Below, piece after piece: positions 15,551-22,978 of a DNA stretch of 32,407 bases. A program made the translations under genes and the position numbers. How positions within the stretch are numbered: the first letter of the stretch is position 1; each line of letters begins with the position of its first letter. A model generated the notes under the pieces. It did not search any database and was not told where the DNA came from. It worked only from the letters and a program-made list of their open reading frames with translations. The DNA comes from Pontiellaceae bacterium (GTDB taxonomy: Bacteria; Verrucomicrobiota; Kiritimatiellia; Kiritimatiellales; Tichowtungiaceae): assembly GCA_029939835.1 (NCBI GenBank), contig JAOZSE010000009.1, positions 1 to 32,407 on the forward strand, read 5' to 3'.

Positions 15551-17025
15551 AGTTCTCTCCAGTCAGTAAGGTTGAACTGGGCGAAGGGCATGCCGGGCGG
15601 AGGCGTACTGCGAAACCGTTCGTCGTAGGCATAATTTTTTAAATACCCCGCTCCGCTCACCCGGCCGATCACACCCCGGCGATACTGGGCAATCATGCCG
15701 TACAGATTGATGTAGGGGTGTCCGATGTTTCTATATTTGTCGGCTGCAGTAAAACCGTTATCGCCCGCCGCCAGCACCAGAATGGCCGCATGAATATACA
15801 CTTCGCCGACTCCTGAGGCTATCTCCACTTTGTCTGCTGAAAAAAGACCCAGCAGATTATCCGCATCCGGCAGCCAGCCGTCCGGCCAGTCGGAGTGGTT
15901 TGGATTTCCGGTCGCCGATTGATAAATGATATCCCCTGTAATATAAAGAGCCCCCGCCGCGGCCACGGAAACGCGCGCATCCAGGACGCCTTCCACATAG
16001 GCATCGCCGCTCACATAAATAACCCCGTTGTCCGGAATGGCGTTGGTTTCAGTCACGAAGGTAGTCCGGTTATAGGTCACCACTTCCGTGCCGGAAAAGG
16101 TGAGGTCATAATCGCCGTTCAGGGTTATGGCGGCTTCATGGAACAGTCCTCCGATATGATCCACGACTTCACCAAAATCAATCTCCGGCTGATTGCGAAG
16201 GAGCCCGGCCAGAAACACCGCCGTGTCCGTGATGAAGGGATCGCGCACGGGATGCTGATAATTCACACTGTCATCTGCCGTGTAAACCAGGTCTTCGAAC
16301 TCCGGGGTTCCCCAGATATTGATCTCGTCGTTCATATAGCCGCCGCCGGCAATCCGGTCTCCCGTGGCAAAATAAATGTTGCCGCCGGAGGCGGTTTGTT
16401 CGCGATCCGTGATCCATATTTCCCCGTTACTTCCGAACGGCTGGAGCGAGGCCTGAATTTCATTTGTCCGGGACAGATTGGGCGATACGGTTGCGGTACC
16501 CGCTGACTGAATCGTATAGCGCTGGATGGCCGAAACGGGATTGGCCGCGTTGGCAATGACATCCACCTGATAAGTGCCGATGCCGGGTATGCTCCCCGAC
16601 AGGATCGCGGTTCCGACCAGCCCCAGGCTTTCCAGCGGCTGCAGGTTCACCGGGTTGACCAGAATCGCTTTGAATTCCTCCAGACCGGCTTCGGCCAGCC
16701 AGAAGGCCTGGGTGCGCTGGAGCTGCCTTTCGGTCTCCATGGCATTGAATTTTCCCAGCTGAAGCAGGGCCATGACCAGCAGGCTGAAGGTCACCACCAT
16801 CACCATGATGATGACCAGAATGCCGCCGGCCCGGTTTGAGCGGTTCTGAGAGACGTTCGGCATAACGTAGGACAGGGTTGCCACTCCCTGCGGTCGTTGC
16901 CCCGAAGTCTCGGGGCCTCTCTCCCGCTGGTCGAGTCCAACCTGTCTGGACAGCCAGGATGGCTGTCCTACATTGTGAAGATGCGCCGAAAGGTTTTTAG
17001 CTCTGATATGAGGATTTGTTTTCAT
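15547..17025 (-). CDS. PilX/GspK-like minor pilin, large
   Basis: Up to 492 residues. The hydrophobic segment ILVIIMVMVVTFSLLVMALL leads into AFWLAEAGLEEFKA, the pattern of PilX-type proteins; the long C-terminal part has beta-rich stretches such as GVIYVSGDAYVEGVLDARVS. Such proteins sit at pilus tips or help start assembly. The ATG at 17025 has GAGGAA eight bases upstream and follows the previous stop by two bases, so it is a good start, yet codons 19-53 translate a palindromic repeat (16867-16971). A second ATG at 16863, just after the repeat, would give about 438 residues starting MPNVSQNRSNRAGG but has no clear ribosome binding site. Confidence 0.75.
   Translation of the reverse strand: MKTNPHIRAKNLSAHLHNVGQPSWLSRQVGLDQRERGPETSGQRPQGVATLSYVMPNVSQNRSNRAGGILVIIMVMVVTFSLLVMALLQLGKFNAMETERQLQRTQAFWLAEAGLEEFKAILVNPVNLQPLESLGLVGTAILSGSIPGIGTYQVDVIANAANPVSAIQRYTIQSAGTATVSPNLSRTNEIQASLQPFGSNGEIWITDREQTASGGNIYFATGDRIAGGGYMNDEINIWGTPEFEDLVYTADDSVNYQHPVRDPFITDTAVFLAGLLRNQPEIDFGEVVDHIGGLFHEAAITLNGDYDLTFSGTEVVTYNRTTFVTETNAIPDNGVIYVSGDAYVEGVLDARVSVAAAGALYITGDIIYQSATGNPNHSDWPDGWLPDADNLLGLFSADKVEIASGVGEVYIHAAILVLAAGDNGFTAADKYRNIGHPYINLYGMIAQYRRGVIGRVSGAGYLKNYAYDERFRSTPPPGMPFAQFNLTDWREL
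16867..16971. repeat. Palindromic repeat apparently translated in frame
   Basis: Bounded by GTAGGACAG and CTGTCCTAC and exactly 105 bases (35 codons) long. On the minus strand it starts with the same GACAGCCATCCTGGCTGTC hairpin found at 21453. Its second hairpin is interrupted by about 60 bases containing another stem, CCCCGAGACTTCGGGG. It lies inside the open frame of the PilX-like gene without a stop or frameshift. Confidence 0.75.
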
Positions 17026-17027
17026 GA

Positions 17028-17498
17028 TCAGTTCCTCGTACGAATGAATGTTTCGTTGGTGACGATGATGCTGCCGTCGGCATTCGCCAGTTCGAGATGC
17101 AGCCGGACGCCGTTATTTACGGCCATCGGATTAAAGCGGCCGACCCCTTCCGGAATGATGAGTCCCGCAAAGACCCCGTTGGTAAAATAATGCAAGGTGC
17201 TGTTAAAGGGGTTCTGTTGAAAGGTGATGGCATACGGCCTCACCGCATTGGCCGGCAGCACCAGCGTGGGCTCTACCGCAATGATGTCGGCAAACGTGGT
17301 CTCCCGAACCTCCCGGGACATCATTTCCACCGCAAGGGCGGCGTCCCGCCGGAGTTGCGCGTATTCATTGTTGGTGCGCCATTCGCGGTAGGTCATAAAA
17401 AGGATAAGGATCACCGTGAGGGACAGAATGGCGGCGCTGACGACGGAGATCATCATCTCCACCAGGGTGAAACCGCATTTTTTCGCGCGCGTTTTCAT
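17028..17498 (-). CDS. Prepilin-like protein, PilW/GspJ type
   Basis: Protein of 156 residues with a type IV prepilin signal: basic MKTRAKKC, then G-FTLVEMM with the conserved Glu5, then the hydrophobic helix that packs in the filament core. The prepilin peptidase would cut after the Gly of KCG and methylate the Phe. The C-terminal domain is a small beta-rich head with NGVRLHLELANADGS. It lies between another prepilin gene and the PilX-like gene, two bases from the latter's start, in the order of minor pilin operons. A GAAAGG motif precedes the ATG. Type II pseudopilin J is an equally good label. Confidence 0.82.
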   Translation of the reverse strand: MKTRAKKCGFTLVEMMISVVSAAILSLTVILILFMTYREWRTNNEYAQLRRDAALAVEMMSREVRETTFADIIAVEPTLVLPANAVRPYAITFQQNPFNSTLHYFTNGVFAGLIIPEGVGRFNPMAVNNGVRLHLELANADGSIIVTNETFIRTRN

Positions 17499-17510
17499 AA
17501 ATGCCTTTCT

Positions 17511-17924
17511 TCAGGGCGAACGGCTGGTTGTAAGCACTACGGGAGTGTCCCCGCCGGGATAAGCCACCGCGACGGCGATGCGCTTATATTCGTTAAATAA
17601 ATCAGAGGGGCCGCCCGGCACGGTTACCACGGTGACGTCCCCCGTAACCGTCCGTCCGTTAATATTATACTGCGCACTGAGGTCGCCCAGAGACACCGTT
17701 CCGTTTGCAAGGCCGGCATATGGCCCGGTAAACGCATTTTCCAGCGCGTCGGTTCCGGCGTGGATGGCCGCCTGTTTAAACGCGCGGGAAACCACCAGAT
17801 GGCGGGGATAGAACAGCGCAGTGGTGACCGCGACGGCCAGAACGGCCAATATAGCCACCCCGATCATCACTTCGACCAGCGTGGTGCCTCGGCGGCGGCT
17901 TTTATTTTGTCCAGGAGTTTTCAT
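17511..17924 (-). CDS. Prepilin-like protein, PilV/GspI type
   Basis: About 137 residues from the ATG at 17924. The leader MKTPGQNKSRRRG is followed by TTLVEVMIGVAILAVLAV, with Glu5 in place; Thr instead of Phe at the first mature position is unusual. The head domain carries NINGRTVTGDVTVVTV and YKRIAVAVAYPGG. The frame stays open upstream through repeat DNA, but those codons (to 18107) are not pilin-like. The gap to the next gene is 12 bases, so they are cotranscribed. It is probably a minor pilin or pseudopilin that initiates fibre assembly. Confidence 0.8.
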   Translation of the reverse strand: MKTPGQNKSRRRGTTLVEVMIGVAILAVLAVAVTTALFYPRHLVVSRAFKQAAIHAGTDALENAFTGPYAGLANGTVSLGDLSAQYNINGRTVTGDVTVVTVPGGPSDLFNEYKRIAVAVAYPGGDTPVVLTTSRSP

Positions 17925-17995
17925 ATTGCCCAAAAGTGTACTCTTCTCTTCGTCAAAACTCAAGACGGCACTTCGTGCTCCTCGCTTTGTGCATT

Positions 17996-18126
17996 GTCCG
18001 CGGCCAACGCCCGCGGCTACAGGATCAATTTCTGTAGCCGGTCGCGCCGAGGCCGGCTTTCCTGTCCACTGAAGCCTTTGGCGAAGGTGGAAGGCGGTCC
18101 GAATCATTCCGGCTGAAGCCGGTACT
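17996..18126. repeat. Cluster of short GC-rich palindromes
   Basis: Several different hairpins in a row: CCGCGGCCAACGCCCGCGG (17998-18016) followed by CTACA, then TGTAGCCGG with CCGGCT (18032-18058), CCACTGAAG to GAAGGTGG (18066-18090) and CCGGCTGAAGCCGG (18109-18122). They resemble half-elements of the double-hairpin class and fill the gap between the PilP-like and PilV-like genes. Confidence 0.65.
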
Positions 18127-18138
18127 ACCAGCCAATTC

Positions 18139-18600
18139 CTACCGCTTTTCCTTCACGAACTTGATTTCTTTTGCGACGCCCTCGACATTTCGAAGAATAA
18201 TGCTGACGGGCAGAATTTTTTCGATGGTGCCGCCCGCAACCCGGTCGCCCGTTTTGTAAAGTTTGTCATTAATCATAGCCAGCGGCATGTGCGTGCTCCA
18301 CAAAATACCCTGCAGTGTGATGTTTTCATCCGCCTTGCCGGCGTCGGCCTGCGGTACCACGGGAACCACCGGCTCCACGGGAGCCATGATAAGTGCGGGG
18401 TCATAGGCTCCGTTCTGCGCCAGTTTCCGGCTCAGCGCAACGGTCTCGGCGCGGAGCGACTGGATGGAGGAGTCATAGTAGGATGCAAACTGCCCGGTCT
18501 CGACCCGCTGCTGCCGACGGTAATTGACATAACGCACGGCCAGCAGCAGGAGCGCCAGACAGCCAACCAGAATTAAAAGCGTTCGGGCATGAATTTTCAT
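18139..18600 (-). CDS. PilP/GspC-like inner-membrane protein
   Basis: Protein of 153 residues. One N-terminal membrane helix (TLLILVGCLALLLLAVRYV) is followed by a charged region, a Pro/Val linker, and a C-terminal domain: ITLQGILWSTHMPLAMINDK, then YKTGDRVAGGTIEKILPVSI. The LQGI..., MINDK, GD...I..I pattern is that of GspC/PilP homology-region domains, which reach the periplasmic domain of the secretin and align it with the inner-membrane complex. The ATG at 18600 overlaps the PilO-like stop (ATGA), with GGGAGA upstream. It is followed by repeats, then minor pilins. Confidence 0.75.
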   Translation of the reverse strand: MKIHARTLLILVGCLALLLLAVRYVNYRRQQRVETGQFASYYDSSIQSLRAETVALSRKLAQNGAYDPALIMAPVEPVVPVVPQADAGKADENITLQGILWSTHMPLAMINDKLYKTGDRVAGGTIEKILPVSIILRNVEGVAKEIKFVKEKR

Positions 18601-19139
18601 AGCCGATCTCCCCTGCCGCGTTCCGTGTACACTTTGCTCAGTACCGCTTCAACCTGCAGCCGATCCATGTTTTTCACCGTGCGCGTCAGCCAGACCTTCT
18701 CTTCATAAATAAGCGGGTCTTTGTTCTTCAGGTGCTTGAAAAAGTTGGCGACCTCGCGGCCCGATCCGAACCCCTTCAAATCCATCGTGACCCGCGCGAT
18801 GCCCAGCGCTCCATCCACGGGCTCCTTCGTCACACTCATGGAGGTCATAATGAATTCCGCGCGCCGGGCTGCTTCATTGCAGAAAGCAAGGTGAATGTCT
18901 TCGACGGATGCACCGTTGGGGGCATCCTTTTCATAGTCTTTAATGAACGCTCCGAAATGCCGCGCCTCGGCCTGCATCCGGGGGAGCAGCTGTTCCAGCA
19001 TCACGGCCCGCATATAGGAGACCTGCTGGTGTTCCCGGAATCCGGCCGCGCCGAATTCCGCGATCAGCGCCAGCAGTAACGGAACGGCCAGCCACGCCGC
19101 CAGTACACTTTTTTTTCGTATAAACCGCGCACTGTCCAT
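18597..19139 (-). CDS. PilO/GspM-like inner-membrane protein
   Basis: Protein of 180 residues with a basic start (ARFIRKKSVLAAW), one membrane helix (LAVPLLLALIAEFG), a helical periplasmic part (YMRAVMLEQLLPRMQAEA), and a C-terminal ferredoxin-like part with VTMDLKGFGSGREVANFFKH, a pattern of PilO-type domains. PilO pairs with PilN in the periplasm. The ATG overlaps the stop of the PilN-like gene (TAATG) and has AAGGAG five bases upstream. Sequence similarity is modest, so the label depends partly on its place between the PilN- and PilP-like genes. Confidence 0.7.
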   Translation of the reverse strand: MDSARFIRKKSVLAAWLAVPLLLALIAEFGAAGFREHQQVSYMRAVMLEQLLPRMQAEARHFGAFIKDYEKDAPNGASVEDIHLAFCNEAARRAEFIMTSMSVTKEPVDGALGIARVTMDLKGFGSGREVANFFKHLKNKDPLIYEEKVWLTRTVKNMDRLQVEAVLSKVYTERGRGDRL

Positions 19140-19750
19140 TACTGCTCCTTAAGGATGCCTCTGTATTTCATGATTAACACATCTTTGTTCAGAATATTTC
19201 CGCGCTCGGTAACCACCGGAACAATGGCGGTGAACTGCCGGATCAGCATCGGGTCGTTCCGCCAGTCCTGCAGAAGGGCCGGAAACTTCTCGCCGGAACG
19301 GACGCGATTCGCCGGCAGGACCAGGCTGAATTCCAGTGCGGTTCTTTTATCTTTATCCTCCTGCACAAAGGCCAACCGGTTGATAAAACTGCTGTCGCGC
19401 TGATAGAGAAGCATTTCCAGCAGCGGAAGCATGGAGTGCGTGGTGTGCGGAATGGCTCTGCTGATCGCAGCAACCTGTTCGGCATTCTGCTGCAGGGTGT
19501 CCCGCAGGGTATCCGCATAGGCGAGCATGCCGCTTTGATCCGGATGCTGCTGCCGGAAGCGTTTCTGGATAACCTGCACCTGCCGGCCGCAGCGGATTCC
19601 GTCGTGAACGTTCACGGATGCGCGATACGCCACAACGGGAAGCAGAATCAGGGCGACCAGCAGATAGACCAGCATCCAGCGGTAGATGATGCGTCGCTCT
19701 TTGGCAGACCAGATCAGTCCTTTGGCCAGATTGATTTCACCCATACTCAT
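19139..19750 (-). CDS. PilN-like inner-membrane assembly protein
   Basis: About 203 residues from the ATG at 19750; an upstream TTG (19768) is less likely and another ATG lies at 19744. The short cytoplasmic start MGEINLAKGLIW resembles the PilM-binding N-terminal motif of PilN (INLLP-like). A membrane helix (WMLVYLLVALILLPVVAY) follows, then a helical and a mixed periplasmic domain. The gene sits directly after the PilM-like gene and overlaps the PilO-like gene, the conserved PilMNOP order. It would link the cytoplasmic actin-like ring to the periplasmic alignment complex. GspL C-terminal homology is an alternative. Confidence 0.7.
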   Translation of the reverse strand: MSMGEINLAKGLIWSAKERRIIYRWMLVYLLVALILLPVVAYRASVNVHDGIRCGRQVQVIQKRFRQQHPDQSGMLAYADTLRDTLQQNAEQVAAISRAIPHTTHSMLPLLEMLLYQRDSSFINRLAFVQEDKDKRTALEFSLVLPANRVRSGEKFPALLQDWRNDPMLIRQFTAIVPVVTERGNILNKDVLIMKYRGILKEQ

Positions 19751-19770
19751 ATTTATATCCAATTTCAATG

Positions 19771-19817
19771 TGGGACAGGCATCCTGCCTGTCTGGACAGG
19801 CTGGAAGCCTGTCGTAC
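19771..19817. repeat. Double-hairpin palindromic repeat (ACAGGC family)
   Basis: Two hairpins, GACAGGCATCCTGCCTGTC and GGACAGGCTGGAAGCCTGTC, followed by GTAC. It fills the gap between the PilM-like and PilN-like genes. The second hairpin is also seen at 21453-21500 and 22930-22978. Confidence 0.8.
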
Positions 19818-19831
19818 TTTCTACTTCCTGT

Positions 19832-20785
19832 CTAAATTTCTTGAGCGGGCCTCCTGAGTCCCAGTCCAAGGGCGGCGGCCGGACTGTACGGCTCGCCGAC
19901 GTTTTGCCGAACCTGCGGGTCGGCTCCCGAACGCTCCATTTCAGAAAAAACATCCCAGATGTCCACCGGCAGCCCGGTTTCCTCCTGCAGGCGGGCCGTC
20001 AGCGCGTCCTGGCCGGCAAGCTGTCCGGTCAGCAGGATTTTTGTGGCCGGCGCGTGTTTTCGCTTCATATCATAGTGCAGCAGGGCGTCCTGAATATTGT
20101 TGGCCAGATAATCCAGATTGCTCTCCCAGCCATCGCCCGCCGAAAAGATAGTGCGCGGGTAGCTGTTTCCGTTCGAGCACATCATGATGTCTGCCGTGCG
20201 GTCGGCCAGGTTGACCACGCAGGCGGGCCCGGATGCCTGCTCGCGCGTTAAAAAGCAATACAGCCGGTGAAGGGCGGAACAGCTGACTTCAACGCTGATG
20301 GAATAGAGCCCTGCGGCTTTTATAAGGTCGAGATGGCGCTGCACGGTTTTGTGCGGCGCGGCGACCAGGGTTCCCGCCAGTTCCGCCCGGTGTCCGGTTT
20401 CGTCCGGAGCCGTCGGCGCGAGATGCCAGTCCATAGAAATCTCACCGGGATGCTTCTGCAGGGCCTCTTCGGCTTCCAGCGAGAGCGCGTGCGGCAGTTC
20501 GTCGCGGGTTAAATTTTTGTAGGCAAAGGGGCGGATGGCCAGCGCACGGCTGTGCAGGCAGGTGCAGACGGTGCGCGAGGGCAGTTTTTCTTTTTTCCAG
20601 AACTCATGGAGCTTCCCCGCCAGCTCTTTATCCGGCATTTCCGGATCATAGCGGGTCGAGGCCAGTTTGTTCAGCGTCAGGGCTTCACTGGTCTGGACAA
20701 AGTGCGCGGCGGTGATCCGGCCGAAGTTAATATCCAGCCCGACGGCGTGCTCGGTAAAGTTCAGCAGGTTTGACAAAAATTTCAT
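19832..20785 (-). CDS. PilM-like actin-fold ATPase
   Basis: Protein of 317 residues with the actin/FtsA-like pattern of PilM: AVGLDINFGRITAAHF near the N-terminus (phosphate 1 loop), a connecting domain with LSLEAEEALQ, then GLYSISVEVSCSALHRLYCF, VVNLADRTADIMMC (phosphate 2) and TKILLTGQLAGQDALTARL (adenosine motif). PilM is cytoplasmic and binds the N-terminal tail of PilN, forming the inner ring of the pilus machine; GspL of type II systems has the same fold. AAAGG lies seven bases upstream of the ATG. It follows the major pilin gene after two hairpins. Confidence 0.82.
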   Translation of the reverse strand: MKFLSNLLNFTEHAVGLDINFGRITAAHFVQTSEALTLNKLASTRYDPEMPDKELAGKLHEFWKKEKLPSRTVCTCLHSRALAIRPFAYKNLTRDELPHALSLEAEEALQKHPGEISMDWHLAPTAPDETGHRAELAGTLVAAPHKTVQRHLDLIKAAGLYSISVEVSCSALHRLYCFLTREQASGPACVVNLADRTADIMMCSNGNSYPRTIFSAGDGWESNLDYLANNIQDALLHYDMKRKHAPATKILLTGQLAGQDALTARLQEETGLPVDIWDVFSEMERSGADPQVRQNVGEPYSPAAALGLGLRRPAQEI

Positions 20786-20832
20786 ACGGGCCTTTGCGAC
20801 TGCGCGATGTGTGCGCGAATGAAGAGGGCGGC

Positions 20833-20887
20833 CCGGCAGACACCCGCATTTCGCGGAGGCCTGCCGGACGACGGTTATAAGACCGTC
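20833..20887. other. Two hairpins between the major pilin and pilM-like genes
   Basis: CCGGCAG (20833-20839) pairs with CTGCCGG (20861-20867) around an inner CCGC/GCGG stem, and GACGGT (20870-20875) pairs with ACCGTC (20882-20887). No T-run follows on the minus strand, so this is more likely an mRNA-stabilising or partially terminating structure that lets pilin be made in excess than a full terminator. Confidence 0.5.
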
Positions 20888-20908
20888 TTCCTCCTCATAT
20901 TTTTCGGT

Positions 20909-21328
20909 TTACTGCAGATTCAGCCGGTTAGCGATAGCGCCTCCCCATAGGCCGGATTGGTTCATGGTCAGCGCCATACCATTCAGAGCGCCGGCTCTAG
21001 CGCCTGCCCTAACGGTGATCAGGTAGGCTCCAGTAGTTGGATTGCGAGCCCCGATGGTGCGCGTTCCGGTAAAGTACTTTGCATTCTGAACTTCGTTTCG
21101 AACCATCTGAGGCAACTGGTTGTAAGTCGGCCAGGTTCCGCTTTCGGCGAACTGGACTTTCGCCGCACTCGCGAGAGTGCCGCAAATGTTCTGTCCTTCA
21201 GCGGCAATGGCGCGCTCACGGTTGTTCGACAGCAGCGGAATGACGATGGCAGCCAGAATCGCGATAATGGCGGCCACGATCATCAGTTCAACCAGGGTGA
21301 ACCCGGCTTTTCTTTTGGTATTCTTCAT
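20909..21328 (-). CDS. Major type IV pilin or type II pseudopilin
   Basis: About 139 residues from the ATG at 21328, chosen because GAGGAAGAGGA lies just upstream and because it gives a normal leader MKNTKRKAG. Cleavage would follow this Gly, leaving FTLVELMIVAAIIAILAAIV with Glu5, the canonical pilin helix. The head domain is small, with ICGTLASAAKVQFAESGTWP, and one Cys only, so no C-terminal disulfide loop of the classical PilA type is present. It lies between the GspF/PilC and PilM-like genes, with its own likely promoter at 21402. A pseudopilin G role is possible; no calcium-site motif was identified. Confidence 0.88.
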   Translation of the reverse strand: MKNTKRKAGFTLVELMIVAAIIAILAAIVIPLLSNNRERAIAAEGQNICGTLASAAKVQFAESGTWPTYNQLPQMVRNEVQNAKYFTGTRTIGARNPTTGAYLITVRAGARAGALNGMALTMNQSGLWGGAIANRLNLQ

Positions 21329-21401
21329 GGTCCTCTTCCTCCTCTTTCTTTTGTTTCTGTTTCGGTTGCCTTTTTTCCCGCGCTCCGCGCGGTCGGCACT
21401 C

Positions 21402-21429
21402 ATATTAGCCCTCGAAGTCTGTAATGCAA
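21402..21429 (-). promoter_or_regulatory. Candidate promoter of the major pilin gene
   Basis: On the minus strand TTGCAT and TAATAT are separated by 16 bases; each matches four of six positions of the -35 and -10 consensus. It lies about 75 bases before the pilin ATG. A separate promoter would suit an abundantly made subunit. Evidence is from pattern only. Confidence 0.35.
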
Positions 21430-21452
21430 TGCGGGAAATCCTCTTTCCAAAT

Positions 21453-21500
21453 GCAGGACAGCCATCCTGGCTGTCTGGACAGGCCGGAAGCCCGTCCTAC
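21453..21500. repeat. Double-hairpin palindromic repeat (ACAGCC/ACAGGC family)
   Basis: Hairpins GGACAGCCATCCTGGCTGTC and GGACAGGCCGGAAGCCCGTCC end in CCTAC. The same two-hairpin layout, with small changes, is at 22930-22978, and the first hairpin is at 16951-16969. Confidence 0.85.
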
Positions 21501-21504
21501 TTTT

Positions 21505-21538
21505 TACTCCCATACTCCGATACTCCCATACTCCCAGA
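21505..21538. repeat. Short tandem repeat of about 8-10 bases
   Basis: ACTCCCATACTCCGATACTC and onward: about four imperfect copies of an ATACTCC unit in the gap between the GspF/PilC stop (21547) and the palindromic repeat at 21500. Confidence 0.6.
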
Positions 21539-21546
21539 CCTCTTCT

Positions 21547-22872
21547 CTATCTAATATTCGCAGATACGGTAAAGACGGGCAGATAGATGCTGACGATCAG
21601 CATCAGCACCAGCATGCCGAACACGGTGATAATGATCGGCTCGAGCAGTGCCGTGCCGGTCGTAATCGCGGCTTCCACCTGGTCTTCGTAGGCATCGGCC
21701 ACGCGGTCGAGCACCTCGGGCATTTTCCCGGCGTTTTCGCCCACGCCGAGCATGCGGATGAGCAGCGCCGGAAAGATTTTTGTCTGTTCCAGACTGCCCG
21801 CGATCCCGAAACCGGCAATAATCCGTTCGCGGGCCTCTAGAATGGCGGCTTCAATGGCAAGGTTGTTTCCGATTTTCGAGATAATCTGCAGCGCGGTGGC
21901 CACGGGCACGCCGCTTGCCAGCATAATGGCCAGACAGCGGCAGATGCGGGCAATGATGTATTTTTTCAGGCAGTCCCCGGCCAGCGGCAGTTTCAGCTGC
22001 ATGGAGGCGATCCGCAGTCCGCCTTTGGCCGTCTTTTTATAAAAGACAAACAGGGCCACCAGGCCCGCGATGGTCAGCGCCACCAGCGGAAAATTGCTGA
22101 TGAAAAAGCGGTTGATGCCGAAAACGGTGGTGGTGAGCGCCGGCAGATCCGCGCCGAGACCGGAAAAAATCTCCTCGAACTTGGGAATGACAACAAAGGC
22201 CATGACGCCGCAAATGATGGCAAAGAACACCGCGACAAATCCCGGATAAGCCATCATCGTTTTAACTTTTCGCACCAGTTTATCGCTGGCCTCCAGATAG
22301 GCCGCCAGCTGATTGAGGGTGGTTCCCAGCGAGCCGGCCTCCTCGGCGGCGCGCACCAGTCCGGTAAAAATCGGCGAAAAGGTTTTGGGATGGGAGGCGA
22401 TGGCCTGCGAAAACGGGACGCCGTCGTGCAGTTTTTTAATGATATCATCGAGCACCGGTTTGAGCGGCGAGACTTCCATATCCTCATAGATGCCTTCCAG
22501 CGACTCGCGCAGCGGCAGTCCGGAGTTGACGGAAATGGCCAGCTGGCGACAGAACAGGGCCATATCTTTCAGCCGGACTTTCCGGGGGGAGAAGAGGCGG
22601 CGTTTCGCGAGGGTCAGGTCATCCGCGGAACCTCCTTTTTTAAAGAAGCGCTGGAATTCCGCGACGAGCGCGGCCAGCCGCAGCGGAAGCGGACGGCCCT
22701 CCCCGGCAGGGGTCTCCGCGGCGGGCTCAAGGCTCTCTATTTCATTCAGGCTGACCACCGTCAGGTCTTTGGCGCGCAGAACGGACAGTGCCTTCTGCCG
22801 GTCTTCTGCTTCGATGACATCGCGCAGGACTTCGCCCTGATCATTTTTTGCAGTGTAATTAAATTTGGCCAT
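21547..22872 (-). CDS. GspF/PilC-type inner-membrane platform protein
   Basis: Protein of 441 residues beginning MAKFNYTAKNDQGEVLRDVI, the usual N-terminus of the family. Two GspF domains are seen: the first around MALFCRQLAISVNSGLPLRE and PFSQAIASHPKTFSPIFTGL, the second around ARICRCLAIMLASGVPVATA and FPALLIRMLGVGENAGKMPE. Three membrane segments are visible (GFVAVFFAIICGVMAFVVI, FPLVALTIAGLVALFVFY and PIIITVFGMLVLMLIVSIYL). It anchors the ATPase motors and handles pilin subunits at the inner membrane. GAGG precedes the ATG. It is placed between the motor ATPase and the pilin gene, as in most such loci. Confidence 0.95.
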   Translation of the reverse strand: MAKFNYTAKNDQGEVLRDVIEAEDRQKALSVLRAKDLTVVSLNEIESLEPAAETPAGEGRPLPLRLAALVAEFQRFFKKGGSADDLTLAKRRLFSPRKVRLKDMALFCRQLAISVNSGLPLRESLEGIYEDMEVSPLKPVLDDIIKKLHDGVPFSQAIASHPKTFSPIFTGLVRAAEEAGSLGTTLNQLAAYLEASDKLVRKVKTMMAYPGFVAVFFAIICGVMAFVVIPKFEEIFSGLGADLPALTTTVFGINRFFISNFPLVALTIAGLVALFVFYKKTAKGGLRIASMQLKLPLAGDCLKKYIIARICRCLAIMLASGVPVATALQIISKIGNNLAIEAAILEARERIIAGFGIAGSLEQTKIFPALLIRMLGVGENAGKMPEVLDRVADAYEDQVEAAITTGTALLEPIIITVFGMLVLMLIVSIYLPVFTVSANIR

Positions 22873-22929
22873 GATTTACCTCGTTATCCTGAATTATCCC
22901 GTTTGCGATGAAAATCGGTATTTCTAAAT

Positions 22930-22978
22930 GTAGGATAGCCATCCTGGCTGTCCCGGACAGGCTGGAAGCCTGTCCTAC
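22930..22978. repeat. Double-hairpin palindromic repeat (ACAGCC/ACAGGC family)
   Basis: GTAGGATAGCCATCCTGGCT then GGACAGGCTGGAAGCCTGTCC, ending CCTAC; the GTAGG and CCTAC ends are reverse complements. The last bases touch the stop codon of the motor ATPase gene at 22978. Confidence 0.85.

Noticed and set aside
17925-18107. N-terminal extension of the PilV/GspI-like protein
   Set aside because: The extra codons translate palindromic repeats, and the prepilin leader begins normally at 17924. Unlike the PilX-like gene, no good ribosome binding site was found for the longer form.
17996-18126. CRISPR-like cluster of short repeats
   Set aside because: The units differ in sequence and are palindromic singly; there are no equal spacers or repeated direct units, and no cas gene is near.
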